A program made the translations under genes and the position numbers. 64,000 bases of DNA from Exilibacterium tricleocarpae (GTDB lineage: Bacteria; Pseudomonadota; Gammaproteobacteria; Pseudomonadales; Cellvibrionaceae): contig NZ_ML660104.1 in assembly GCF_007004655.1 (NCBI RefSeq), positions 62,001 through 126,000 of the forward strand, written 5' to 3'. How positions within the stretch are numbered: position 1 is the stretch's first letter; each line of letters begins with the position of its first letter. Below are positions 47,190 through 55,778 of the stretch, piece after piece. The notes beneath the pieces were generated by a model, which was not told where the DNA came from, did not search any database, and was given only the letters and a program-made list of their open reading frames with translations.

Positions 47190-49715
47190 TTATCGGGCCG
47201 TCGGTGTATTGTGCGGTCGATTGATCAAATTGGAGACAATCTGCTTCAACTTGTCGGGCGCAACCGGCTTGTGAATAAAGTCTTTACCGAACGAACGAAT
47301 GGCTTCTATGCTGTCTTTACTCGTTTCACCCGTGATGATGATCGTAGGAATACTTTGCTGTAGCTCGGCATAGAGAGCTTTAACCAGTTCCACTCCACTT
47401 TCATTCTCACCTAATTGGTAGTCCGCAATGATAATATCCGGAGTGATTTGCTCTTCGGTGATAACGCGCATGGCTTCGTTGGATGATCCAACGGCCAAGG
47501 CCGCTCCTCCCCATGACTCGATTAGCAGTGTCATACTATCGCGAATCGAGGCATCATCATCGATCACCAGTGCCACCATATGGTGATCAATCGACGGATC
47601 AGGCGTGTGGATAGGTGGTAATGGTGACTTGGTTACATGACCGTAGGGAACTTGCAGGGAGAATACCACACCCTTGCCCAAGGTCGAGCGCAGACTCATA
47701 GGAATACCCAACAGGGTCGCTAGACGCTTGACTATTGCTAATCCCAGACCCAATCCGGGGAGCTGACTTTGGTCTTTGATCCGGTTCTTCAGTTGATAGA
47801 ACTCCCGAAAGATATTGTCGTGTTCTGCATCGGGGATGCCCGGACCTGTATCCCACACCTGCAGCAACAAGTAGTGTTCGCGTCGGCGACTACATACCAA
47901 GATGCCTCCCTCGGTGGTGTAGCGAATAGCGTTATTAATTAAATTGCTCAAGATGCGTTCCAATTGTTGTGTATCGGTGAATACCGTGTACCTGGTGCCC
48001 CGAAAGATCAGCCGCAGCCCCTTGAGCCGAGCTGCATAGTCGTTGGCGTTCTTCAATCGTTCAAAAATGTCGTTAATTGCGATATGTTGAAAATTTGCCT
48101 GTACGGTGTTGGAATCAAGTTTGGAGATATCCAACAGCGATTTCAGTAGTGATTCCAAGGCGGTAAAAGCTGATCGACACTTTGCCAGTACTTCGTCGAC
48201 TCCGGGCGACTTGTCATACAGAATGCGCAGGTAAAATCCCAGTGCCTGCAAGGGTTGACGAAGATCGTGACTGGCTGCTGCGATAAATTCAGATTTAGCC
48301 TGATTGGCTTCCTCGGCTTTCACATTGCTATCGCGGAGTAGCTTATTCGCTTTGCCGAGTTCACTCATTGCATGGTCGAGTTCGAGAGTGCGTTCTCTTA
48401 CTCGGCGCTCCAGGTTGATTTTAGCCTCCGTCTGAATACGGGTATTTTCCTGCATTAAAACCCGCATGCGATGCGCCAACCCGAATGATAACAGAACGGA
48501 CACCAATACGGTGCCAATTTGGATACTGCGGAAGGTAAAGAAATTGGCCGCCACTTTGCCATGGACCATAAGATTGAAACCAATAACACCCAGCAGCAGG
48601 CATATCCAGGCAATCAGTAAATATCTCGCCTCTACAATACCGTGGTGCAATGCTATAACGGTTGCCGATATCATTAGGAGCATTACTCCAAATGACAATA
48701 CGGAGAAAATAATAATCGTTAGAGGTTCTATTTCAACTGCAAACCATACTGAACCGTACAGAAAAACCAGGACGGAGCAAGTGAGTATTACCTGGTTAAG
48801 CTTCGGGAAAATCTCCGCTCCGCGTAAAAAGCTACGGGTAAACTGCAATGTCGTGGCAATACATAAACCAATGAGAAAACAGGCAGTGGGTCGGTTGAGC
48901 GCGCCGTTGCCGGGCCAGATATGTTCATGGGCCAGACCGTCCAGGACAAACTGAAAAATCCCACAGCTACCGACACAAAGGCAGTAGTAGAAGTAGTTGA
49001 CATCGCGTGTGGATATGAACAGGATAAGATTGTAGAGCAATAAAGCAAGAATAGTCCCATAACATAAACCAATTAACGCCTGTATGTGAGATTCTTTGAC
49101 AGCGAAAACTTCAGGTCGTGAAATAAAAATTGGGACTGAAATCACCCCTTTGGTTTCAACTCGCAGGTAGATTTGCGCGACTTCATCCGTGGCCAGATCG
49201 AGATTGATAACTGGATTTCGCACGCCTATCGGTCTAGTCGATATAGGAACCAGAGCCCCCGTTTGCGTGTGCGTGCTGACCGTACCGGATTTGAAGATGT
49301 AAGCGTCTATCAGATCTAATGCGGGATTGCGTACTTCCAGCCACCACTGTGGTTGTTGGGGATGGGTATTTGTGACTGATAAGCGAAACCAGTAGACTGA
49401 GTTGCCAAAGCCGAAATTAGCCGATTGTTCAACATTGGTGAAAAGTGCTTCAGATATGGGACCGACATCTGACAAGGCCAGTTTTCCCGTTTTGTCCTCA
49501 AGGTATTCGAGATAACCAAGTGTGTCATAGTGATCGCGCTGTTCCATTAGAACCAGTGGTTTCGCGGCCGCCCCAACGACGGGAAGTAAAAAGCACAAGA
49601 TGCGCAGGAAGAGCCAGAGCAGAGCACTGCTGCGCAGTGTCGCTTTAATCAACACGATTGTATATGTCAGAAGCCGTCTGACATCATGGCGGAAAACTGT
49701 CACTTTATCGTTCAT
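47190..49715 (-). CDS. Hybrid sensor histidine kinase 2 (7TMR-DISM type)
   Basis: 841 aa, with the same architecture as kinases 1 and 3. It has an N-terminal hydrophobic segment, a 7TMR-DISMED2-like domain (YWFRLSVTNTHPQQPQWWLE), seven membrane helices and a coiled coil. HisKA has SHDLRQPLQALGFYL (H~483), and the ATPase has NLINNAIRY, DTGPGIP and GLGLGLAIV. The receiver has LVIDDD and the phospho-Asp in IADYQLGE (D~765), with FIHKPVA. Catalytic positions look intact. Long identical stretches with the other two, such as AKSEFIAAASHDLRQPLQAL, show fairly recent duplication. Downstream (minus strand) comes kinase 1; upstream lies the remnant of a fourth copy. Confidence 0.9.
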   Translation of the reverse strand: MNDKVTVFRHDVRRLLTYTIVLIKATLRSSALLWLFLRILCFLLPVVGAAAKPLVLMEQRDHYDTLGYLEYLEDKTGKLALSDVGPISEALFTNVEQSANFGFGNSVYWFRLSVTNTHPQQPQWWLEVRNPALDLIDAYIFKSGTVSTHTQTGALVPISTRPIGVRNPVINLDLATDEVAQIYLRVETKGVISVPIFISRPEVFAVKESHIQALIGLCYGTILALLLYNLILFISTRDVNYFYYCLCVGSCGIFQFVLDGLAHEHIWPGNGALNRPTACFLIGLCIATTLQFTRSFLRGAEIFPKLNQVILTCSVLVFLYGSVWFAVEIEPLTIIIFSVLSFGVMLLMISATVIALHHGIVEARYLLIAWICLLLGVIGFNLMVHGKVAANFFTFRSIQIGTVLVSVLLSFGLAHRMRVLMQENTRIQTEAKINLERRVRERTLELDHAMSELGKANKLLRDSNVKAEEANQAKSEFIAAASHDLRQPLQALGFYLRILYDKSPGVDEVLAKCRSAFTALESLLKSLLDISKLDSNTVQANFQHIAINDIFERLKNANDYAARLKGLRLIFRGTRYTVFTDTQQLERILSNLINNAIRYTTEGGILVCSRRREHYLLLQVWDTGPGIPDAEHDNIFREFYQLKNRIKDQSQLPGLGLGLAIVKRLATLLGIPMSLRSTLGKGVVFSLQVPYGHVTKSPLPPIHTPDPSIDHHMVALVIDDDASIRDSMTLLIESWGGAALAVGSSNEAMRVITEEQITPDIIIADYQLGENESGVELVKALYAELQQSIPTIIITGETSKDSIEAIRSFGKDFIHKPVAPDKLKQIVSNLINRPHNTPTAR

Positions 49716-49749
49716 GAATTTGAGCTATCTAATCGAGAGCAAATGCATC

Positions 49750-49965
49750 AATTGGCTCTTATACCCTGTTGTTGTTCTACCCGTTCCAATACAACACGTT
49801 ATAATTGATTCGGATCGGCCGCTTTGTGAATAAATGACTTACCGAATGTGCTAGTGCTATCAACGCTGTCAAGACCAGTTTCACCAGTGATGATGATGGT
49901 CGTGATTTCCTGCTTCAGTGCCACGTAAAGTCGCTTTGACCAACGGCATCATATTTACTTGCAGG
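49750..49965 (-). pseudogene. Remnant of a fourth kinase paralog (receiver-domain tail)
   Basis: Between kinases 2 and 3, minus-strand translation gives VALKQEITTIIITGETGLDS, then STFGKSFIHKAADPNQL, a stop codon and RVVLERVEQQQG. This aligns along its length with the receiver C-terminus of the neighbours (ELQQSIPTIIITGETSKDS, SFGKDFIHKPVAPDKL). One extra base just before it (LVKA then LYVALKQ in the next frame) and the in-frame TAA show decay. The kinase and sensor parts are gone. Confidence 0.8.
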
Positions 49966-50017
49966 CCTGTAGTCCTAACCGGGCTGCCATCAGTTGCCGT
50001 CTCCGATTGCGAGCTTC

Positions 50018-52549
50018 TTATTGAAACGGTGTATGCTGTCCTGTCCATATACCCTGCTGAGGTTTGATCAAATCGGATATTATCTGTTTCAGTCTGTCAG
50101 GATCGATCGGTTTGTGGATAAAGGTTTTACCTGAAGCACGAATGGCATTCACGCTTTCGTCACTGATTTCGCCGGTGATAATGATCGTAGGTATGTCTCG
50201 TCCCAGCAACGCGTAGAGAGCTTCGGCCAGTTCCACGCCGGTTTCATTGCCACCCAACGCATAATCCGCAATGATAATATCGGGAACAATTTTTTCCTCG
50301 CTGATGATGCCCAATGCCTCGCTGGATGATCCGGTTGCCAGGACTGTTCCGCCCCAAGATTTAATCAACAGGGTCATGCTATCGCGAACGGCGGCATCAT
50401 CATCGATCACCAGCGCCAGTCGGTGCTGATTTTCTATATTCGGATTACTTTGGTAAGTGGGTGGAGGCAGGGCCATCGCAGCGCGACCATAGGGTATCTG
50501 CAAGGAGAAGACTACGCCTTTGCCGACCGTCGAGCGCAGGCTTACAGGAATGTTCAGTAGTGCCGTCAGGCGTCTGACGATTGCCAATCCCAAGCCCAAT
50601 CCATGGCTTTGGTTTTTGGCATCGCTCCCTATTTGATAAAACTCGCGGAAGATATTTTCGTGCTCGGCTTTGGGAATGCCCGGCCCCGTATCCCAAACCT
50701 GCAGTAACAGATGGTGCTTTCTGCCGCGACCACACACCAAAATGCCTCCACTGCTGGTACAGCGAACAGCGTTGTCGATCAAATTGCTCAAGATGCGTTC
50801 TAACTGCTGTGAGTCGGTAAACACGGTATAGTGAGCTCCACGAAATTTCAAGCGCAATCCTTTGAGCTGCGCAGCATAGTCGTTGGCATTCTGTAGTCGC
50901 TTAAAAATGTCATTGATCGGAATATGCTGTAAATTTGCCTGCACAGTATTAGTGTCCAGTTTGGAGATATCCAATAACGACTTTAACAGTGATTCCAGGG
51001 CGTGAAATGCCGCTTTGCATTTAACCAGGATCTCGTCGGTATCGGGCGACCGGTTGTAGAGAATATGGAGGTAAAAGCCCAGTGCCTGCAGAGGTTGGCG
51101 CAGATCATGGCTGGCAGCGGCGACAAATCTGGATTTGGCCTGATCGGCTTTCACAGCCTTCACATTGCCGGCGACAAGCTGCCGGTTGACTTTAGCAAGT
51201 TCTGCCAGTGCGCGGTCAAGCTCGAGAGTGCGTTGCTGGGCCTTGTGCTCCAGGTGGATCGTGGCTTCGGTCTGAATACGGTTGTTTTCCTGCATCAAGG
51301 TGCGCATGCGATGGGCCAGCGCAAACGACAATAGTAGGGCTTCCAGTGCAGAGCCAAGTTGAACACTGCGGACGGTAAAGAAGTTAGCCGGTAGTTTGGC
51401 ATACAGCATAAGCTGGAAGCTGATTGTTCCTATCAGCAGGCAAGTCCAGGCAAGCAAAAAATACTTCGCCTCTACAACACCGTGGCGCAGGGCTAAAGCC
51501 GCACCTAGTATGACGATAAAAAACGCCCCCAATACCGTTGCCGACATAATATGGAAGGCAATGGGGTGTAGTTCCGCCACCACCCAACTTGAACCAAATA
51601 CCGCCATCGTCAGTACGGCATAAACCAACATAAATTTACTGAGTTTTGGGAAAACCTCAGATCCATAAAGAAAATGGCGGGAAAACTGCAGCATGCTGAT
51701 AAGGCTTACAGCGACGATTAGATGAGTCTTAGGATAGCTGGGTTCGCCATCGTTGGGCCAGAAGTGAACATAAAGCAAGCCGTCCATAGCTGCCTGTAAC
51801 ACTATATAACTACCGATACAAAAGCAGTAGTAGAGATAATTTATGTCACGTGTAGATAAAAACAGAATGAGGTTGTAGAGGAGTAAGGCGGCTACGAATC
51901 CGTAACACAAACCAATCCACAGCCGTCTTTGGGACTCGTTGACGACAAAGAATTCCGGGCGTGAAATAAAAATGGGTGCTGAAACCGCGCCCTTCGACCC
52001 TAAGCGCAGGTAGATCTGCGTCGCCTCTCCCGGGTGTAGATCAAACCGCATAACGGGGCTTGGCACACGGATCGCCTTGGATGATACTGCGACTCCATTT
52101 CTTATTAACGTATGCTTATCGATTTTGTCAGACCGGATGATATAGACTTCGATCCAGTCCAATACGGTATTACCGACTTCCAGCCACCATTGTGTTTGAT
52201 GGGGATCGGTGTTAGTGACTGACAGACGAAACCAGTAGGCAGATTTACTTATCCCAAAATCAGCCGCCGGTGTCTCTACTTTTACGAAGGGCATGCCTGT
52301 TCCGGGCCCCACCTCTGAGAAACTCAAATCTCCGGCTTTGTCTTCTAGATATTCGATATACCCGAATGCAGTGTAGTAATCGCGCTGTTCAGAAAGAATC
52401 AGTGGCTTCGGTGTAGCGGCCGCAGCGACGTCAAAACAGCCCAGAGCCTGCAGACAGAGCCACATCGTTGCGGTGGCCCGCAAAGCCACTTTGACCGCGA
52501 AAGCCACATTTACTTGGAGCCATCCAGCCCTGAGTCGGGCAGCTTTCAT
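50018..52549 (-). CDS. Hybrid sensor histidine kinase 3 (7TMR-DISM type)
   Basis: 843 aa, start ATG 52549 with SD AGGTAAGGA. It has a signal/anchor segment, a periplasmic beta domain (YWFRLSVTNTDPHQTQWWLE) and seven helices. The coiled coil is HLEHKAQQRTLELDRALAEL. HisKA has SHDLRQPLQALGFYL (H~481). The HATPase has NLIDNAVRC, DTGPGIP and GLGLGLAIV. The receiver has LVIDDD, the phospho-Asp in IADYALGG (D~762) and FIHKPID. It is the copy nearest to and divergent from the NarL-type regulator at 52993, which is its likely phosphorelay or parallel partner. A CGTTAT microsatellite lies 90 bp upstream of its start. Confidence 0.9.
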   Translation of the reverse strand: MKAARLRAGWLQVNVAFAVKVALRATATMWLCLQALGCFDVAAAATPKPLILSEQRDYYTAFGYIEYLEDKAGDLSFSEVGPGTGMPFVKVETPAADFGISKSAYWFRLSVTNTDPHQTQWWLEVGNTVLDWIEVYIIRSDKIDKHTLIRNGVAVSSKAIRVPSPVMRFDLHPGEATQIYLRLGSKGAVSAPIFISRPEFFVVNESQRRLWIGLCYGFVAALLLYNLILFLSTRDINYLYYCFCIGSYIVLQAAMDGLLYVHFWPNDGEPSYPKTHLIVAVSLISMLQFSRHFLYGSEVFPKLSKFMLVYAVLTMAVFGSSWVVAELHPIAFHIMSATVLGAFFIVILGAALALRHGVVEAKYFLLAWTCLLIGTISFQLMLYAKLPANFFTVRSVQLGSALEALLLSFALAHRMRTLMQENNRIQTEATIHLEHKAQQRTLELDRALAELAKVNRQLVAGNVKAVKADQAKSRFVAAASHDLRQPLQALGFYLHILYNRSPDTDEILVKCKAAFHALESLLKSLLDISKLDTNTVQANLQHIPINDIFKRLQNANDYAAQLKGLRLKFRGAHYTVFTDSQQLERILSNLIDNAVRCTSSGGILVCGRGRKHHLLLQVWDTGPGIPKAEHENIFREFYQIGSDAKNQSHGLGLGLAIVRRLTALLNIPVSLRSTVGKGVVFSLQIPYGRAAMALPPPTYQSNPNIENQHRLALVIDDDAAVRDSMTLLIKSWGGTVLATGSSSEALGIISEEKIVPDIIIADYALGGNETGVELAEALYALLGRDIPTIIITGEISDESVNAIRASGKTFIHKPIDPDRLKQIISDLIKPQQGIWTGQHTPFQ

Positions 52550-52638
52550 TCCTTACCTCATTGAGAGTGGGAGTATCAGCCGGTCAGCGCCTCTTGTTGA
52601 TTATTATTTTCCTTCACACGCGGATCAAGCCTGGCAGC

Positions 52639-52668
52639 CGTTATCGTTATCGTTATCGTTATCGTTAT
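52639..52668. repeat. Hexanucleotide microsatellite (CGTTAT)x5
   Basis: Five perfect CGTTAT units sit 90-119 bp upstream of the kinase 3 start codon. Slippage would shift spacing in the kinase 3 leader in 6-bp steps, which could tune expression. Confidence 0.9.
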
Positions 52669-52869
52669 GGATATCGAATGGACTGTTATCATCTTTAAAC
52701 CGCAAACTTGGTGCGCAACAGCCGCACCAAGTTTGATAATAATATAGGCACGTAACTTATTGTCTGGCTCCAAAGTGTGAACTGGGACGGCGAAAAAACT
52801 GCGCCGACAAATTATATTTTGTTAGTGGAAGCTGTATGGATGAAATTACCACATTAGGGAAATGAACCA

Positions 52870-52894
52870 CTATAGTCCATAACGCGTATTTAAA
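52870..52894. promoter_or_regulatory. Conserved TAGTCC-GCGTAT element between kinase 3 and the regulator
   Basis: It reads CTATAGTCCATAACGCGTAT followed by TTAAA. It lies 99 bp upstream of the response regulator start and 321 bp upstream of kinase 3, so it may serve either gene. Near-identical copies are at 39039 and 47089. Confidence 0.6.
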
Positions 52895-52992
52895 TGGTAT
52901 TGTTTCCCATGCCATAGTCATAGGTGGCTATAAGCTACATATTATAATTTAAGCAAAGTCGATGGGTGTAGACCCTATAGAAGGGGGGTGTC

Positions 52993-53613
52993 GTGAAATG
53001 TATGGTCGTTGATGATCATGAGCTGTTCAGGTTTGGACTGTGCAGTCTGTTAAAATCTACTGCTAAATGTGACCAGATCTATGAAGCGGAGTCATGTAAT
53101 GAAGCGGTTAAGATTCTTTCCGGGCATGCATCAGACATTCAATATATATTTTTGGACCTAAACCTGTCGGATAGTCATGGTTGTGACAGTATTCACTATA
53201 TTAAGCGCGGCTATCCTGAGATCCCGATTGTCATTATCTCGGCCAGCGAGGAAAACTACCTGATTCAAGAGGCCCTGCAAATCGGGGTACGGGGCTACAT
53301 TACAAAAACCGCAAGTAATGAAGAGGTTGCCGTCGCTGTACAGCGTATCGTGCAGGGTGAGATCTACGTCCATGAATCCGCGCTGAGCGCCAGCAAAACC
53401 AGGAAACCGGTGAAGGGCAGCGTTAACCTTACCGATCGGCAAAAGCAGGTACTTAAGCTGATCGACAAGGGTTATACCAATTTCCAGATAGCCTGCCATT
53501 TGCATATCTCGGAAAACACGGTGCGCGTGCACGCCTCTTCGATTATCAACGCGCTCAAGGCCGGTAACCGCACCGAGGCCTGTTTTCTCTCGAGAAAACT
53601 CGGATTGCTGTAG
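52993..53613 (+). CDS. NarL/FixJ-family response regulator
   Basis: 206 aa with a GTG start after AAGGGGGG. The receiver is complete: acidic pair in VVDDHE, phospho-Asp in IFLDLNL (D55), Ser in IIISASEEN and Lys in GYITKTAS. The LuxR-type helix-turn-helix is LTDRQKQVLKLIDKGYTNFQ with ENTVRVHASSIINAL. It is the only DNA-binding regulator beside the three hybrid kinases, which have none, and is divergent from kinase 3. It is therefore the likely output of that cluster. It converges on sctU with a 29-bp gap. Confidence 0.9.
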   Translation: MKCMVVDDHELFRFGLCSLLKSTAKCDQIYEAESCNEAVKILSGHASDIQYIFLDLNLSDSHGCDSIHYIKRGYPEIPIVIISASEENYLIQEALQIGVRGYITKTASNEEVAVAVQRIVQGEIYVHESALSASKTRKPVKGSVNLTDRQKQVLKLIDKGYTNFQIACHLHISENTVRVHASSIINALKAGNRTEACFLSRKLGLL

Positions 53614-53642
53614 ATATTTCCGACGCTCTGGTTCCAATATGT

Positions 53643-54698
53643 TCACGATGCCTCGGGCTTTAGAATCCCCGCAAATATTTGGGCCACCTCACCGATATAG
53701 TCAGTAGGTATATATTGATCCAACTTGCCCGATTTCCAGAGAGCCCTTGTCAGTGACGTGTCCTCGACAATCGGCTTGTCCCGCTTTGCGGCGATTTCGG
53801 CAACCCGGGTGGCGGCCAGCTTCTGTTCTTTAATAGTGATGATCGGCAGGGGCGTTTCTCCGGGTTCGTATTTAAGTCCGATGGCCATATTGTTTGCCAC
53901 TAGCAACACAGCGATATCCCCGCAACGTTGCAGCAGATCAACGCTGATCATTTCACGCTGAACGTTGACCCGGCGACTTTTTAACAGTGGATCGCCCTGA
54001 GTATCCTTTCTATCCCGCTTGAGTTCCTCCTTTGTCATCATTTGGTCCTTAGTAAACTGGTATTTCTGGAACCAGGAGTCGAAAACAGCAGTCAGAATAA
54101 AGATGATGATCGCAGCGATGCAAACCAGCATTGTGATGTGATGGGAGAGAACCCGCTTGCAGCTTAAGCCACAATAAGCCGCGTTCAAGATGTCCTCTGC
54201 ATAGTGATATATAATGAGGTAAAAAACTACAACGAACACGGTGATTTTTACGATGGCCTTCAGCATCTCCACCATATTCCTCAGACTGAATATTCTCTGA
54301 AATCCCGCTATGGGATTGATTTTTTGTGGGTCTATTTTTATCTGCTCGGGTGCAAAGAGAAACCCGAACTGCATGACACTTGAAAGTATGACCGCCAGAG
54401 CGCTGATCACAACAGAGGGGATCGCAATCATCATAAATACAGTTATCAACTGCTCTGTCACGTATTTAAAGGTTACATATAATGGCTTTTCGGACAGCTC
54501 CAGGGTGGTTATCATCAACTCCTCAAGCAGTGACCAGTTGTAATCCCAGAATATCCAGATATAGGCTAACATAGCGATAAGGCTTATTGTAGAAACCACA
54601 TCTTTACTGCGCGAAACCTGACCTTTCTTACGGGCCTGGCGCAGTTTATGCGGCGTTGGCTGCTCGGTTTTACGGCTTTTGTCTTCGTTGCCACTCAT
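53643..54698 (-). CDS. sctU: Type III secretion export apparatus switch protein SctU (atypical, no NPTH)
   Basis: 351 aa. It begins with the basic KTEQPTPHKLRQARKKGQVSRS typical of YscU/FlhB, then four membrane helices, LIAMLAYIWIFW being the first. The cytoplasmic domain reads MTKEELKRDRKDTQGDPLLK. In the family this is followed by a strand with the autocleavage motif NPTH, as in VLVNPTHIAVA. Here the aligned segment is LLVANNMAIGLKYEPGETP, so the NPTH is replaced (V267-ANN). The rest (PLPIITIKEQKLAATRVAEI, TSLTRALW) is well conserved. Cleavage of the Asn-Pro bond switches substrate class from needle to translocators; this protein should not cleave. It overlaps sctT by 4 bp at the end of the sctQRSTU operon. 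Confidence 0.92.
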   Translation of the reverse strand: MSGNEDKSRKTEQPTPHKLRQARKKGQVSRSKDVVSTISLIAMLAYIWIFWDYNWSLLEELMITTLELSEKPLYVTFKYVTEQLITVFMMIAIPSVVISALAVILSSVMQFGFLFAPEQIKIDPQKINPIAGFQRIFSLRNMVEMLKAIVKITVFVVVFYLIIYHYAEDILNAAYCGLSCKRVLSHHITMLVCIAAIIIFILTAVFDSWFQKYQFTKDQMMTKEELKRDRKDTQGDPLLKSRRVNVQREMISVDLLQRCGDIAVLLVANNMAIGLKYEPGETPLPIITIKEQKLAATRVAEIAAKRDKPIVEDTSLTRALWKSGKLDQYIPTDYIGEVAQIFAGILKPEAS

Positions 54699-55492
54699 TG
54701 AAACATAGCTCCAAGCTCAGAGAAGATGATCGGTATTGCGATGAATTTTTTTCCGAAGTAGTCAATCAGTGTCATGATGTAAATCAACATGATGAAAATG
54801 GCCAGGGCTCCCTTGATTGGCAGTGACAGAAAAAAAACATTCAGTTGTGGAACGAATCGATTGATTAGCCCCATAGACAAGTCAATCAAAAAAAGAATCA
54901 ATACCACAGGTGCTGCCAGAAAAACTGTAAAGTACAGAATAGTGCCGAATGCATGAACGAAGTAGCTGAAATCCCCACTGTTCATATGTGGAAAGAATGC
55001 CGGCACTGGCCAAAACACATAGCTCTGGTAGAGGCTGTCCAACAAAACAAGAAATCCACCAGAGGAGAAAAACAATACGGTAAGTGCCTGAGCCAATAAG
55101 GTACCTAGAGGAGATACTCTGCCTCTAAAAAAGGGCGAGATTAATGACGCCATAAAGGCGCCCCTCTGGGTATCAATCAAAAAACCGATGGTTATCGCTG
55201 TCCAAAAAGGCAGCGCGATCATAAAGCCGATGAGCAGGCCTATAAAAACCTCCTTGACTATGATGGCCAAGCCGACACCCAGGCTAATCCCTTGACTGGG
55301 CAGATCTTCATACACCACTGGAGCGGCGATAAGGCTCAGGGAAATTGCGACGGCGCTGCGTACCGCGGTGGATATAACCGCTTCAGTTAGCGAGGGAAAT
55401 ATCCATAGAATCACCATGATTCTTGGCCAGGACAGTGCCAGAGCCAATAGGGCTGATTCCACTTCTGAGAAGGCGGAAAAAAAGCCGTTCAC
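54695..55492 (-). CDS. sctT: Type III secretion export apparatus protein SctT
   Basis: 265 aa, YscT/SpaR/FliR family. There are about six to eight hydrophobic segments, with ALALSWPRIMVILWIFPSL at the start, KEVFIGLLIGFMIALPFWTA in the middle and LSLPIKGALAIFIM near the end. With SctR and SctS it forms the helical export gate in the inner membrane. It starts 2 bp after sctS and overlaps sctU by 4 bp, so expression is tightly coupled. Confidence 0.92.
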   Translation of the reverse strand: MNGFFSAFSEVESALLALALSWPRIMVILWIFPSLTEAVISTAVRSAVAISLSLIAAPVVYEDLPSQGISLGVGLAIIVKEVFIGLLIGFMIALPFWTAITIGFLIDTQRGAFMASLISPFFRGRVSPLGTLLAQALTVLFFSSGGFLVLLDSLYQSYVFWPVPAFFPHMNSGDFSYFVHAFGTILYFTVFLAAPVVLILFLIDLSMGLINRFVPQLNVFFLSLPIKGALAIFIMLIYIMTLIDYFGKKFIAIPIIFSELGAMFQ

Positions 55493-55494
55493 TA

Positions 55495-55764
55495 CTATAC
55501 CAGTGCTGTTTTGTTGAACATTTCAACGGCGAATTTATAGAGTTCGTTACCCATCCAACGCGAGGTAAAAATCAGTACTGCAATCGTCGCCAATAACCTG
55601 AAGGCGAAAGACAGTGTTTGATCCTGAATTTGGGTTAAACCCTGGAACAGACCTACGATTAAACCGACCAGTGCACCCACACCTACGGTGGGAAGTGATA
55701 GCACCATGACCAGAATAAGGGCATGCGAGGTAATAAAAACAATTTCTTCTGAATTCATACGCAA
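55495..55764 (-). CDS. sctS: Type III secretion export apparatus protein SctS
   Basis: 89 aa with two hydrophobic helices: HALILVMVLSLPTVGVGALVG with the conserved LP-x-x-x-VGALVGL, then QIQDQTLSFAFRLLATIAVL. This is the standard size and pattern of YscS/FliQ. It forms part of the SctRST export gate and lies between sctR (14-bp gap) and sctT. Confidence 0.93.
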   Translation of the reverse strand: MRMNSEEIVFITSHALILVMVLSLPTVGVGALVGLIVGLFQGLTQIQDQTLSFAFRLLATIAVLIFTSRWMGNELYKFAVEMFNKTALV

Positions 55765-55778
55765 CCTTTGGAGATGAT

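Larger units (their letters stand above)
52550..52992. other. Divergent region between kinase 3 and the response regulator
   Basis: It contains five tandem CGTTAT hexamers (52639-52668) and the conserved TAGTCC element (52870-52894). A TTTGGAGCCAG segment (minus strand, near 52775) is also found upstream of kinase 1 near 47000, so the kinase promoters were duplicated with the genes. No gene is seen. Confidence 0.5.
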
